64,000 nt of DNA from Lachnospiraceae bacterium (GTDB lineage Bacteria > Bacillota > Clostridia > Lachnospirales > Lachnospiraceae): NCBI GenBank assembly GCA_009774625.1, contig VSOB01000001.1, forward strand, positions 74,070 to 138,069. The letters are read 5' to 3'. The translations under genes and the position numbers were made by a program. Under the pieces are notes generated by a model. That model had not been told where the DNA came from. It saw only the letters and a program-made list of their open reading frames with translations, and did not search any database. Shown one piece after another: positions 1 through 8,260 of this stretch (position 1 is the stretch's first letter; every line of letters starts with the position of its first letter).

Positions 1-1592
1 ATATTTTCCACACGGATCGTCACATAGCAGGTGTCTCCCTCTTCTTCCTGGGAAATCAGTTCATACCTGGCCCGTCCCTTCCTGTCGCCGGGAGAAGCCG
101 CATAGAAATACAGAGGGGTTTCATACAGATTCTGTACGATTTCCAGACTGCCCTGCGCTGCCGCCGCCGAAAGCAGCGGTTCAATCCGTTCCGCCGGCGC
201 ATGGGATGCCAGAATATAGCATTTCTCTTCCTGCAGCACCCGTTCAATATCTCCCTGTGCCTCTTCCTTATCCAATGTATCGGTTGCCCATATAATATTG
301 TCCTGGTTCACATGGCCGATCCGCTCTGTCTCATAGCCGATCTTATACTTGGTAACCGGTATGCTCTGATAGTATACATATACCATTTCCCCTTCCGATA
401 CATGCTCCTGCAGATAGGCTATGGCAGGATTGGCTTCTTCTCCTTTCTGAAAAACATGTTCCCCGTTTTTATAGACCATAATGCCATTGTTGGTCAGCAT
501 CAGCGTAAACATCAGAAAAACTGCCACCAGCTCCGCTTTCCTGCTGCTTACCGCCATCTTGTCGATGGCATAAAAAGCCAGTATGACAAAGATGGGAAAG
601 GAAAAGCACCACAGCCGGTCCGCAATGGGAAACATATGGATACTGGATGCAAAAAGAGAAACCAGAAAGCCCAGAAAGATCACGATACAATACCGGTTCC
701 GTTCCCAGAATATGCCCAGCAGAAAGGCGGCAAGCACCAGCGCTGCCATAAAGATTCTGGCTTCCCGGAAGGTAATGAAAATCTCATATACCATCGCCCT
801 GGCCATCTGCAGATCTTCAATGCTCCTGGGGAACAGCGGAAAGCTGGCGTTTTCCCAATAGCTCTGCATACTGCCGCTGAGGGCAATGCCCCGCAGCCAG
901 TAAATATAATACACCACAAAGCTCACGCCCACGCCGATTCCCGTCAGGATGCTGTTTCTCACCCGGAGCCTGTCCTTTTTGATCAGGCCTCCCGCAAATT
1001 CATACAGCAGGACGCCGCCGATAAAAAAGCAGGCGGGATTGGCGCCCCAGATAAAAATCATAAATCCTGCCGCCATTTTCCACCAGGTCAGCCCTTTTTC
1101 CTTATAAAAATAATACAGTATCAGTACCAGCAGTACCCAGATCCCTTCTGACAGGTACTGTTTAAACTCATTGGAATATTTGAGGATAAAATTCATATTT
1201 GCCAGAAACGCACTGGCCAGGATGGGATATTTTATGCCAAGCAGCCGCTTTGCCGTATACCCGCTTAAAAACAGCACTGCCGCATAGGCAAAAATCGAAA
1301 AACTGCGCAGCACAAATTCCGTATTGCCAAATACAAGAGTCAGTAGCTTGACCAGATACAGGTAAAGCACCGGCGCACTCTGATCCCACTCAAACACACC
1401 ATTTGTCAGTCCAAACAGAGAACGCCTGCTGAAAGAATACGCCAGCATAGCCTCGTCCAGCCAGAGGGATCTTCCCACACAGTTCATATGGATGCTGACG
1501 CAAATTCCGGCCAGAATCAGAATCAGTCCTGCTATATCCGCTGTTTTTTTGATGTTGTTCTGCTGTTTCCAATATGCCAGTATCTTTTTCAC
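1..1592 (-). CDS. GT39-like integral membrane glycosyltransferase (C-terminus outside window)
   Basis: The reading frame opens with GTG at 1592 and is still open at base 1, so about 530 codons are visible and the C-terminus is missing. An AAGGAG box overlaps the stop of the upstream gene, about 11 bases before the GTG. The protein has a first hydrophobic helix near residues 20-37, then the sequence GRSLWLDEAMLAYS. An acidic DE pair in the first outer loop like this is typical of GT-C enzymes of the GT39/ArnT/PMT type, which use polyprenyl-phosphate sugars outside the membrane. Many further hydrophobic segments follow, with a hydrophilic region towards the visible end. It is probably co-transcribed with the CotH gene upstream. 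The family call is by motif and topology only; donor and acceptor are unknown. Confidence 0.7.
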   Translation of the reverse strand, partial: MKKILAYWKQQNNIKKTADIAGLILILAGICVSIHMNCVGRSLWLDEAMLAYSFSRRSLFGLTNGVFEWDQSAPVLYLYLVKLLTLVFGNTEFVLRSFSIFAYAAVLFLSGYTAKRLLGIKYPILASAFLANMNFILKYSNEFKQYLSEGIWVLLVLILYYFYKEKGLTWWKMAAGFMIFIWGANPACFFIGGVLLYEFAGGLIKKDRLRVRNSILTGIGVGVSFVVYYIYWLRGIALSGSMQSYWENASFPLFPRSIEDLQMARAMVYEIFITFREARIFMAALVLAAFLLGIFWERNRYCIVIFLGFLVSLFASSIHMFPIADRLWCFSFPIFVILAFYAIDKMAVSSRKAELVAVFLMFTLMLTNNGIMVYKNGEHVFQKGEEANPAIAYLQEHVSEGEMVYVYYQSIPVTKYKIGYETERIGHVNQDNIIWATDTLDKEEAQGDIERVLQEEKCYILASHAPAERIEPLLSAAAAQGSLEIVQNLYETPLYFYAASPGDRKGRARYELISQEEEGDTCYVTIRVEN

Positions 1593-1602
1593 TTGCCTGT
1601 CC

Positions 1603-3570
1603 TTACTCCTTTTTCCGTATCAGTACCGGCTCCACCGTAACCGTGCCGTCCTGAATCATTTCTTTTTTTATATAGAGCTCTGTCCCTTCGGTGTTGGGGT
1701 TGGTATTGGCCGCGGCTTCCTCAGTCCCTTTTGTGACGCCTGTCATTTCTCCATTGATCAGCCAGCCTGCCAGGGCATACCCGTCTCCTTCTGCGTCCAT
1801 ATATTCTATTTTCACCGGATACGCCGCATCATATGTACCGCTGTAGGATTCATTTTCCAGATACAGACTGTTCACATGCAGGATACCATGCTCCGCGGGA
1901 AGCACCTGCAGAAAATACGGGCTTCTGACCTGAAAATACCGCTCCAGATAGGCCATCACCTGCGCTCTTCTGCCAAGCACCTTTTCTTTCAACAGCGCGA
2001 CATTTTCCTCCCGGCCCTTCTCGGCCTCTTCGCCATGTATCCAGGTAAACCAGGGAGAAAACTTTGCATTTTCTTCCTCTATAATGTCCAGAATATGCGC
2101 TTCCGAGAAGGTCTGGCTGTTTAACTGATCCAGCACCGTATTGACAAATCTGCAGCGGTATTCGTCGATCTGCAGCAGCGTAACCAAAAGGCAGTTGTCC
2201 CCGTCCGGGTTTTCAAACAAGGCCACCCACGGATCCTCCAGCCACGCCTGCAGATCGTACATGCAGTCCAGATCAAATACAAAATGCCGGTATTTCCCGT
2301 CGGAATAGGGATTTCCCTCCTGTACATTCCCGATATAACGCCAAAGCTCATAATTATTATGGGGCCAGTCTCCGTTGCCGACAATGCATTCAAAGGCATA
2401 ATAACGGAACAGCTCTTCCATATCCACCCGCCGCTCAAAGGTCTGCCAGCTTTCAAAGATACGGGACTCTTCGATGCCTGGGAAGGAATGGTACAGCCGT
2501 TTCAGCTTAAAATACGTAAAAGCCTGCCGCTCTCCGCCTTTCTGAAAAATGATATAATCATCCTTCAGCCCTGTTTTCGCGGAAATCGTCTTGGCGTTGG
2601 GATTGGCAGAAAGATAGACCAGATTATAAAATTCACCGTTCAGAAATACCAGCGCGATCCTCTGTCTGGATGCCAGCAGCCCGATCTCTTCCGCCATTCT
2701 CAGACCTACCGTATTGCGGAGCATGGTCCCTTTCACATCATCCCGCAGATCTCCCCAGTAATAATCATTGCCGCTGTTCTTCATGGCAATACTGTTATAA
2801 TAAAAATTTTCTTTTGGCCGGATCTCCCGCTCTCCGAAAAAATCATAGACATAACGGTTTTGATCTTCGTCATAGGAATAACCGGCCTTACAGTTCAGGG
2901 AAAAGGGATAATGCATAATAGAGCCGTGATTGCCGCTGATGCTCAGCCCGCAGCCCTGGTCGATCACCAGTCTGCCGCTGCCTTCAAAAATCTTGATCCG
3001 GGCAGGCCGCACCCATTCCGCTCCCTTTTGCGCAAAGTTCTGGGCATGCACCTCATCCCAGCCGCCCTCATAGTCGGTGGTGACATAGCTTTTGGGCGGA
3101 TATAAGATCCCCCGCTGTGGGTCAAACAGGCCGTCTTCATCCGACACGATGGACACGATCAGCACATCCTCCAGACTTTCCGGTACCGTGGACAACAGCC
3201 AGGTACCGTCATACGGGCCGCCTGCCAGCTCTTCTCCCTGATAGACCACTGCCCTGAGGTGCACGGCTTTCAGTCCTTCCTGCGCCGTAAAGACCAGCGG
3301 TTCCCGGTAACGGTTTGAAGTCCGATCCGGCATACTGCCGTCCGTGGTATAATAGATTTCCAGTCCCGTATCAAAAGGGATATTGGTCCGCAGCTCCAGT
3401 GTGATATCCCGGTCATACAGCCCTTCCGGCAGCCCGAAAGAAAAACTTCTGTCGATCTGATGATCCGATAGTTTTTCCACTATTTTATATTTTGGTATCA
3501 GTATATACAGCAGCATAACCACAAAAAAAGAACCTGCCGCCAGTATGGATTTCTTTTTTGTCAAAGCCAT
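1603..3570 (-). CDS. Membrane-anchored CotH-type kinase with N-terminal chitobiase-C-like domain
   Basis: A 655-residue protein. Residues 1-30 hold a basic start and one hydrophobic helix, so the rest is probably outside the cell. Residues about 40-130 resemble the chitobiase/hexosaminidase C-terminal fold (IYYTTDGSMPD, a tandem-beta carbohydrate-associated domain). Residues about 200-470 match CotH proteins: GLSISGNHG, LVFLNGEFYNLVY, the GNGDWPHNN motif and the metal-site FVFDLDC. CotH proteins are atypical secreted protein kinases, known from spore coats and from membrane-bound bacterial relatives. The ATG at 3570 lies about 15 bases from a GGAG, a long spacing, so the start is slightly uncertain. 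A good promoter lies at 3627-3655. Its role in a polysaccharide locus is unknown; it may phosphorylate a surface protein or glycan. Confidence 0.8.
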   Translation of the reverse strand: MALTKKKSILAAGSFFVVMLLYILIPKYKIVEKLSDHQIDRSFSFGLPEGLYDRDITLELRTNIPFDTGLEIYYTTDGSMPDRTSNRYREPLVFTAQEGLKAVHLRAVVYQGEELAGGPYDGTWLLSTVPESLEDVLIVSIVSDEDGLFDPQRGILYPPKSYVTTDYEGGWDEVHAQNFAQKGAEWVRPARIKIFEGSGRLVIDQGCGLSISGNHGSIMHYPFSLNCKAGYSYDEDQNRYVYDFFGEREIRPKENFYYNSIAMKNSGNDYYWGDLRDDVKGTMLRNTVGLRMAEEIGLLASRQRIALVFLNGEFYNLVYLSANPNAKTISAKTGLKDDYIIFQKGGERQAFTYFKLKRLYHSFPGIEESRIFESWQTFERRVDMEELFRYYAFECIVGNGDWPHNNYELWRYIGNVQEGNPYSDGKYRHFVFDLDCMYDLQAWLEDPWVALFENPDGDNCLLVTLLQIDEYRCRFVNTVLDQLNSQTFSEAHILDIIEEENAKFSPWFTWIHGEEAEKGREENVALLKEKVLGRRAQVMAYLERYFQVRSPYFLQVLPAEHGILHVNSLYLENESYSGTYDAAYPVKIEYMDAEGDGYALAGWLINGEMTGVTKGTEEAAANTNPNTEGTELYIKKEMIQDGTVTVEPVLIRKKE

Positions 3571-3626
3571 CGGTATGTATCTTATCTCCGTACATGAATG
3601 ATCCGCTCAGGTGAAATAATACTTTC

Positions 3627-3655
3627 AGTATACCAAATCCCAAATTTCATGTAAA
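3627..3655 (-). promoter_or_regulatory. Sigma-A-type promoter for the CotH gene
   Basis: Read on the minus strand there is TTTACA at 3650-3655, a 17-bp spacer, and TATACT at 3627-3632 preceded by TGG, which makes an extended -10. Both hexamers match consensus at five of six positions. It would drive cotH and the GT39-like gene. Confidence 0.65.
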
Positions 3656-3663
3656 CTCTATCA

Positions 3664-3692
3664 TTGTTTTATTTTCTAAAGTGTGGTAGCAT
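3664..3692 (+). promoter_or_regulatory. Candidate promoter for the rightward six-gene operon
   Basis: TTGTTT at 3664-3669, a 17-bp spacer, and TAGCAT at 3687-3692 with an upstream TGG (extended -10), about 40 bases before the GT4 start. It lies back to back with the leftward cotH promoter in a 161-bp divergent region. The -10 is weak, so this is moderate evidence. Confidence 0.45.
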
Positions 3693-3731
3693 TTATATGT
3701 TATTGGGCATACTGTTAAAGGTGGTTTGACT

Positions 3732-4865
3732 ATGAAAATCTGTTTTGTACTTCCCCACTTCTATCCTTATGTTGGCGGCGGGGAACGCATTTTTTATGAT
3801 ATGGTGCAGGGACTTTTGCGGCGCGGCCACGAGATCCGGGTTCTTGCCCGAAATGTGGGAGATGACTATCTGGGGCATAAGACTGTGCTGGGCATGGATG
3901 TCTATTATTTCCCCTGGAAGTCCATGTTCGGCCATCCGCTGGTTCCCGCCCGCGACATCCGGGAACATATTGCATGGTGTGATGTGGTACATGCTTCTAT
4001 CTTCACCCCGGCCTTTCCTTCCAGCCGTCTGGCGCGGAAATACCATAAGCCTTCCGTACTGACCGTTCATGAAGTACGGGGCCCAAAATGGTTCTGGGTG
4101 GAAGATTTCATCCATGCCAGCGCCTTCTGGCTGTACGAGCAGTTTGTCTGCCGCCAGCCCTTTGATGTCTACCATGCGGTATCTCAGGCAACCCGCCGTG
4201 ATATCCTGAAATACTGCGGCAGCAATAAAAATGTAGTCTGTGTCTACAATGCGGTCAATGAGATGGATACTTCCATTGCCGAAAAATCCTCCCTGAATCT
4301 GCGGGACTATTTCGGTCTGGGCGGACAGGAACGTATCTTTCTGTACTATGGCAGGCCGGGACAGACAAAAGGTATCTATATTTATCAGGAAGCTATCCGC
4401 CTGCTCCAGACACGGGGCGTGGATCTGAGAAATATACGGTTTTGCTTTATTCTGGGAGCGGAACCGGCCAATCTGCGCCGCAAATTTATAGATTCCATCA
4501 ACAGCTATGGTCTTGCGGATACCGTACTGATCCGGGATTCCCTCCAACGGGAAGATCTGTGCCGCTGTATCCTGCAGGCCGATTATGTGGTGGTTCCTTC
4601 TGTCACGGAAGGATTCGGCCTGAGTGCGCTGGAAGCCTGCCAGATGGGTAAGAAAATCATTTCCAGCACTGGCGGCGCTCTGACAGAAGTCGTTTACGGA
4701 GACTGTCTCTTTTTTGAAAACCGCAGCAGTAAATCGCTGGCCGACCGTCTGCAGCGGGTCATTGAAGAGGGGGACGATGCCTTTGGCCATGTACCGCCCC
4801 GCAGTTTTCCTTATGAAGAGATGGTGGACGGCATCGAAACGATCTACCGGATGTTGATAAATTGA
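3732..4865 (+). CDS. GT4 family glycosyltransferase
   Basis: A 377-residue GT-B enzyme. The N-terminus MKICFVLPHFYPYVGGGE holds the glycine-rich loop that usually contacts the acceptor side. The C-terminal half has the nucleotide-sugar region VVPSVTEGFGLSALEAC, with the EGFGLSALE form of the GT4 EX7E motif around residues 290-310. ATG at 3732 is chosen over a TTG at 3726 because AAAGGTGG lies 7-13 bases upstream of the ATG. It is the first gene of a rightward operon with an aminotransferase and an acetyltransferase, so it may add the amino sugar they make. Donor and linkage cannot be read from sequence. Confidence 0.88.
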   Translation: MKICFVLPHFYPYVGGGERIFYDMVQGLLRRGHEIRVLARNVGDDYLGHKTVLGMDVYYFPWKSMFGHPLVPARDIREHIAWCDVVHASIFTPAFPSSRLARKYHKPSVLTVHEVRGPKWFWVEDFIHASAFWLYEQFVCRQPFDVYHAVSQATRRDILKYCGSNKNVVCVYNAVNEMDTSIAEKSSLNLRDYFGLGGQERIFLYYGRPGQTKGIYIYQEAIRLLQTRGVDLRNIRFCFILGAEPANLRRKFIDSINSYGLADTVLIRDSLQREDLCRCILQADYVVVPSVTEGFGLSALEACQMGKKIISSTGGALTEVVYGDCLFFENRSSKSLADRLQRVIEEGDDAFGHVPPRSFPYEEMVDGIETIYRMLIN

Positions 4866-4925
4866 TCTGTTTTGCATAAAACAATTGATGCAAAAAGCAA
4901 TACGATATGGAGAGGAGTATGACCT

Positions 4926-6104
4926 ATGGAAGATCAGAAAAGAGAAATACAGTTGTTTACCCCCACTTTTGAAGTGGATGAATGTCTGGCCGAGATCCGG
5001 GAATGTCTGGAAAAAGGCTGGACAGGCCTGGGATTTAAAACCGTACAGTTCGAAGAAGCCTGGAAGGCTTACACGGGACTGGAGCATGCCTATTACCTGA
5101 ATTCCGCTACCGCCGGACTCAATCTGGCTGTGGAAATCCTGAAAGAAGGCTATGGCTGGGCCGACGGCGATGAAATCATTACCACTCCTCTCACCTTTGT
5201 CTCCACCAACCATGCCATCCCTCTGGCCGGGCTGAAAGCAGTCTTTGCAGACATCGACGACACCAACTGCCTGTCTCCCGCTTCTGTCAGGGAACGCATC
5301 ACCGAACGGACAAGGGCTCTGATCTATGTGGGAATGGGCGGCAATACCGGACACTATGAAGAGATTGCCGCGATCTGTGAAGATGCGGGTATCAAACTGA
5401 TCCTGGATGCGGCCCATATGTCGGGAACCCGCCTGTACGGAGAAATTCCGGGGAAGGAAGCGGAAGTGGTAATTTACTCTTATCAGGCCGTAAAAAACCT
5501 GCCTACGGCAGACAGCGGCATGGTCTGCTTCAAACGAAAAGAGTTCGACGAAATTGCCCGCAAAAAAGGATGGCTTGGCATCAACAAAGACACCTACAGC
5601 CGTACTGTCAATGCGGGAAATTATAAATGGAAATACGATGTGGAATACATCGGGCAAAAGCTCCACGGCAATTCCATCATCGCTTCCATCGCTCTGGTCC
5701 AGCTCCGCTATCTGGACCGGGACAATGCCTACCGCAGACAGTTGGATGCCTGGTATCGGGAACAGCTCGGCAAATACCCGGAGCTGGTGGAACTGATCGC
5801 CATACCAAAGGGCTGCTCTTCCTCCTGCCACCTGTTCCAGATCCTTGTAGCCAACCGGGATGAAATGATTCTGGCTCTCAATTCTGCCGGCATTTATCCG
5901 GGAGTACATTATACAGACAACACTCTGTACCGGATGTACGCCTATGCACAGGGCACCTGTCCCAGAGCCTCTTACGTCAGCGATCATGTGATTTCTCTGC
6001 CCATGCATATGCGTCTGACCTATGATGATGTACGCTATATCTGTGATGAAGTCATCAAGATCGCCAAAGAACAGGCCCAGTCTGCCAATCAGAAAAACGC
6101 CTGA
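4926..6104 (+). CDS. DegT/DnrJ/EryC1/StrS-family PLP sugar aminotransferase
   Basis: A 392-residue type I fold PLP enzyme. LILDAAH places the pyridine-binding aspartate at 161. YSYQAVKNLPT places the Schiff-base lysine at 190, so the enzyme looks catalytically complete, unlike the RfbH proteins elsewhere in the window. The family transfers an amino group from glutamate to a nucleotide-linked keto-deoxysugar. The ATG has GGAGAGGAG about 10 bases upstream. An acetyltransferase follows after 9 bases, which suggests a 3- or 4-acetamido-deoxyhexose as product. The keto-sugar substrate must come from genes elsewhere, because this operon has no 4,6-dehydratase. Confidence 0.88.
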   Translation: MEDQKREIQLFTPTFEVDECLAEIRECLEKGWTGLGFKTVQFEEAWKAYTGLEHAYYLNSATAGLNLAVEILKEGYGWADGDEIITTPLTFVSTNHAIPLAGLKAVFADIDDTNCLSPASVRERITERTRALIYVGMGGNTGHYEEIAAICEDAGIKLILDAAHMSGTRLYGEIPGKEAEVVIYSYQAVKNLPTADSGMVCFKRKEFDEIARKKGWLGINKDTYSRTVNAGNYKWKYDVEYIGQKLHGNSIIASIALVQLRYLDRDNAYRRQLDAWYREQLGKYPELVELIAIPKGCSSSCHLFQILVANRDEMILALNSAGIYPGVHYTDNTLYRMYAYAQGTCPRASYVSDHVISLPMHMRLTYDDVRYICDEVIKIAKEQAQSANQKNA

Positions 6105-6113
6105 AAGGATTGT

Positions 6114-6629
6114 ATGACTGTTATGGAACATACCTTTACCTGTACAGATGCGGCGCTTCTGCTCCGTCCTCTGACTCCTGCGGACAGTGAACGTTACCGT
6201 CTGCTGCGCAATCAGGATCAGAACCGCCGCTGCTTTTTCTATTCCGATCCCATTTCCGTTAAATCACAACAGGAATGGTATCAGAACTATCTCAGGCGTG
6301 AAAACGATTATATGTTTGCCGTCTGTGATGCAGACGGCACCTTTCTGGGCGGCGCGGCCCTGTATGATGTGACAGGGGACACCGCAGAATTTGGGCGGCT
6401 TATCATCGACCAAGCCGCTGCCGGCAGAAGCGGCTGCGGCGCACAGGCCCTTTTGCTCCTCTGCCGTCTTGCCAGAGAAACGCTGCACCTTACCAGCCTG
6501 CATCTGGAAGTGTATCAGGACAATCTGCCCGCCAGAAAGACCTATGAAAAAGCCGGTTTTCTGACCAAAAGACAATATCCTGCCCCCGACGGGATGCGGG
6601 ATATCTGTTATATGGAAAAATTATTATAA
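6114..6629 (+). CDS. GNAT-family N-acetyltransferase, probably for an amino sugar
   Basis: A 171-residue single-domain GNAT protein of the RimJ/PseH-like branch: LLLRPLTPADSERYRLLRN at the start, a central GRLIID strand, then LHLEVYQDNLPARKTYEKAGF, which is motif B with the usual asparagine and the YEKxGF end. ATG at 6114 is preferred over Met4 because AAAGGA sits 5 bases upstream. It follows the aminotransferase with a 9-base gap. Such pairs usually N-acetylate the newly formed amino sugar on the nucleotide carrier. Acetylation of a protein or another substrate cannot be excluded. Confidence 0.8.
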   Translation: MTVMEHTFTCTDAALLLRPLTPADSERYRLLRNQDQNRRCFFYSDPISVKSQQEWYQNYLRRENDYMFAVCDADGTFLGGAALYDVTGDTAEFGRLIIDQAAAGRSGCGAQALLLLCRLARETLHLTSLHLEVYQDNLPARKTYEKAGFLTKRQYPAPDGMRDICYMEKLL

Positions 6630-6647
6630 GACAGGAATCATCACCCT

Positions 6648-7592
6648 ATGAAAAAAGTCGTTTTAATCACCTCCACCTACAACGGAGCGGCCTATCTTCC
6701 CGCCATGCTGGACAGCATTGCCGCTCAGACCTGGCCCCATATCGATCTGTATGTCCGGGACGACGGTTCAAAGGATGACAGCGTGAAAATTTTACGCCAT
6801 TATCAGAAATCATTTCCGGAAGGAAAACGCATACTCCTTGTCAATGATACCGATCAGGACTGGGGCAATAAGGGTTCCCACCAGAGCTACCGTTATCTGA
6901 TCCGCCATCTGCCCGATGCCGATTTTTACCTGTTCTGTGATCAGGATGATGTATGGGAGCCTGCCAAGGTGGAGCGGGCCGTGCTTCATATGGAGCAGTA
7001 TCCGCCAAAGGTGCCGGTCCTTTATGTACACAACTATTATGTCTGTGACGGAGATCTGCACATCGAGCATACTCTGCCCGACAGACCCAGTGTGTCCCCG
7101 GAAGAGATGCGGCAGGTCAATCTGGCAAAGGTGATAATGACCGGCACCTGGGGCGGCGTGGGTATGGCGCAGGGATTTAACCGTCTCCTGAAAGAGCTGG
7201 CCTTTGATCAGGGGGAAATCACCCCGTCTGTGGCCGTAGACTGCTGGATCTCCTGGGTGGTGGCCGGGATGAACGGCGCCCTTGTTTATGACAAAAAGCC
7301 GCTGGCTTATTACAGGCGTCACAAAGGCACTTTCAGCTCCGGCGACGCCAACGGCCTGCTCCGCTATCAGGACTGGAGCCGTCACCGGAAACGCCACTGC
7401 AGCAATATCGTAAACGGGATCCGGGACTATCACCGTCTGTATGGAGACAGAGTTTCTCCCCGGCGGGCCGCTTTTCTCGCTCTTTTTGACAGCTCCCGCA
7501 GACTGGGTAAATTTTTCTATCCCCACCGGCTGAGAAACCGGCTGCCGGATGAGATCGCCTTCCGCCTTCTCATACTGGCAGGACAGATCTGA
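6648..7592 (+). CDS. GT2 family glycosyltransferase (rhamnosyltransferase-like)
   Basis: A 314-residue GT-A enzyme. VVLITSTYNGAAYLPAMLDS begins the nucleotide-binding fold. RDDGSKDDS and FCDQDDVWEP are the two aspartate motifs; the second (DxD) binds metal and the sugar nucleotide. The sequence resembles the group that includes RgpB/WbbL-type rhamnosyltransferases, but the sugar cannot be assigned. There is no membrane segment, so it acts at the cytoplasmic face. It lies in the rightward operon between the acetyltransferase and two membrane proteins. Confidence 0.85.
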   Translation: MKKVVLITSTYNGAAYLPAMLDSIAAQTWPHIDLYVRDDGSKDDSVKILRHYQKSFPEGKRILLVNDTDQDWGNKGSHQSYRYLIRHLPDADFYLFCDQDDVWEPAKVERAVLHMEQYPPKVPVLYVHNYYVCDGDLHIEHTLPDRPSVSPEEMRQVNLAKVIMTGTWGGVGMAQGFNRLLKELAFDQGEITPSVAVDCWISWVVAGMNGALVYDKKPLAYYRRHKGTFSSGDANGLLRYQDWSRHRKRHCSNIVNGIRDYHRLYGDRVSPRRAAFLALFDSSRRLGKFFYPHRLRNRLPDEIAFRLLILAGQI

Positions 7593-7624
7593 ATCAAAAC
7601 CATCCATACCACATAGGAGCGCAT

Positions 7625-8257
7625 ATGTTCAAAGAAGCACTTGCAGGGACCTTTGTCCTCTTTCTGTTTTATCTCATACTCCGGCTTCTGTGGAAGAAGC
7701 GGCCAAAAGCCGTGTCCGCCCTCTTCCTTGCCGTCCTGTTTCTTGCCTGTATTGCCAACAGCATATACAATGGGCTTGTTATGTTTCCGGATTTTTATAT
7801 GGACACCGTGAACGGCCCGTTCCGTTACGGTACATTTTCCGGCAATCTGTTTGCCTATTCGGATGCCTTTATGTTTCAGGATGAGATCTTATTTCCCATC
7901 CTCCGGCACCGGAGCGTCGCTCTGGATGTGGAAGGAGATTTTTATGAACGCTTTGTCTCTCTTTACTCTGAGGATTATGACCGGATCGAGATCACAAAAG
8001 AAACCCGGCAGACGGTGCGTGCCCACCGGGAGGATTTTGATTTCTGTCACCCCTTTACCTGTATCGGCATTATGGACTATGTGACAGAGCAGGTTCCGGA
8101 AGCGCTGGTCCCGGCCTTTGAAGAAGAAATCTATCCCATGCTTTATATCAATACGGATTCCCTGAAAGGCCAGTCCCGTCTGGTGTTTGTCATGAATCCG
8201 GACTATTCGCTGTATGTTATGAGCGAAGCCTATTATCGGGAAATCACAGGAGAATAA
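7625..8257 (+). CDS. Small membrane-anchored protein of unknown function
   Basis: A 210-residue protein that I do not recognise. Two hydrophobic helices (about residues 5-22 and 30-48) are followed by a soluble region of about 150 residues rich in aromatic and acidic residues, with no catalytic motif that I can name. AGGAG lies 5 bases before the ATG. The stop is 3 bases before the next start, so it is translationally linked to the polytopic membrane protein that follows and may be its partner. The soluble part is probably extracytoplasmic if the two helices form a hairpin with both ends outside; orientation is uncertain. Confidence 0.6.
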   Translation: MFKEALAGTFVLFLFYLILRLLWKKRPKAVSALFLAVLFLACIANSIYNGLVMFPDFYMDTVNGPFRYGTFSGNLFAYSDAFMFQDEILFPILRHRSVALDVEGDFYERFVSLYSEDYDRIEITKETRQTVRAHREDFDFCHPFTCIGIMDYVTEQVPEALVPAFEEEIYPMLYINTDSLKGQSRLVFVMNPDYSLYVMSEAYYREITGE

Positions 8258-8260
8258 AAC

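Noticed and set aside
201..1151. A 316-codon plus-strand open frame at the left end
   Set aside because: The minus strand carries an open, membrane-protein frame with a GT39 motif running from 1592 to the window edge; the plus frame is its shadow.
3693..6131. An 812-codon minus-strand open frame
   Set aside because: It lies exactly antisense to the clear GT4 and DegT genes, which have good ribosome sites and family motifs. The translated product shows no domain and has the composition of an antisense shadow in GC-rich codons.
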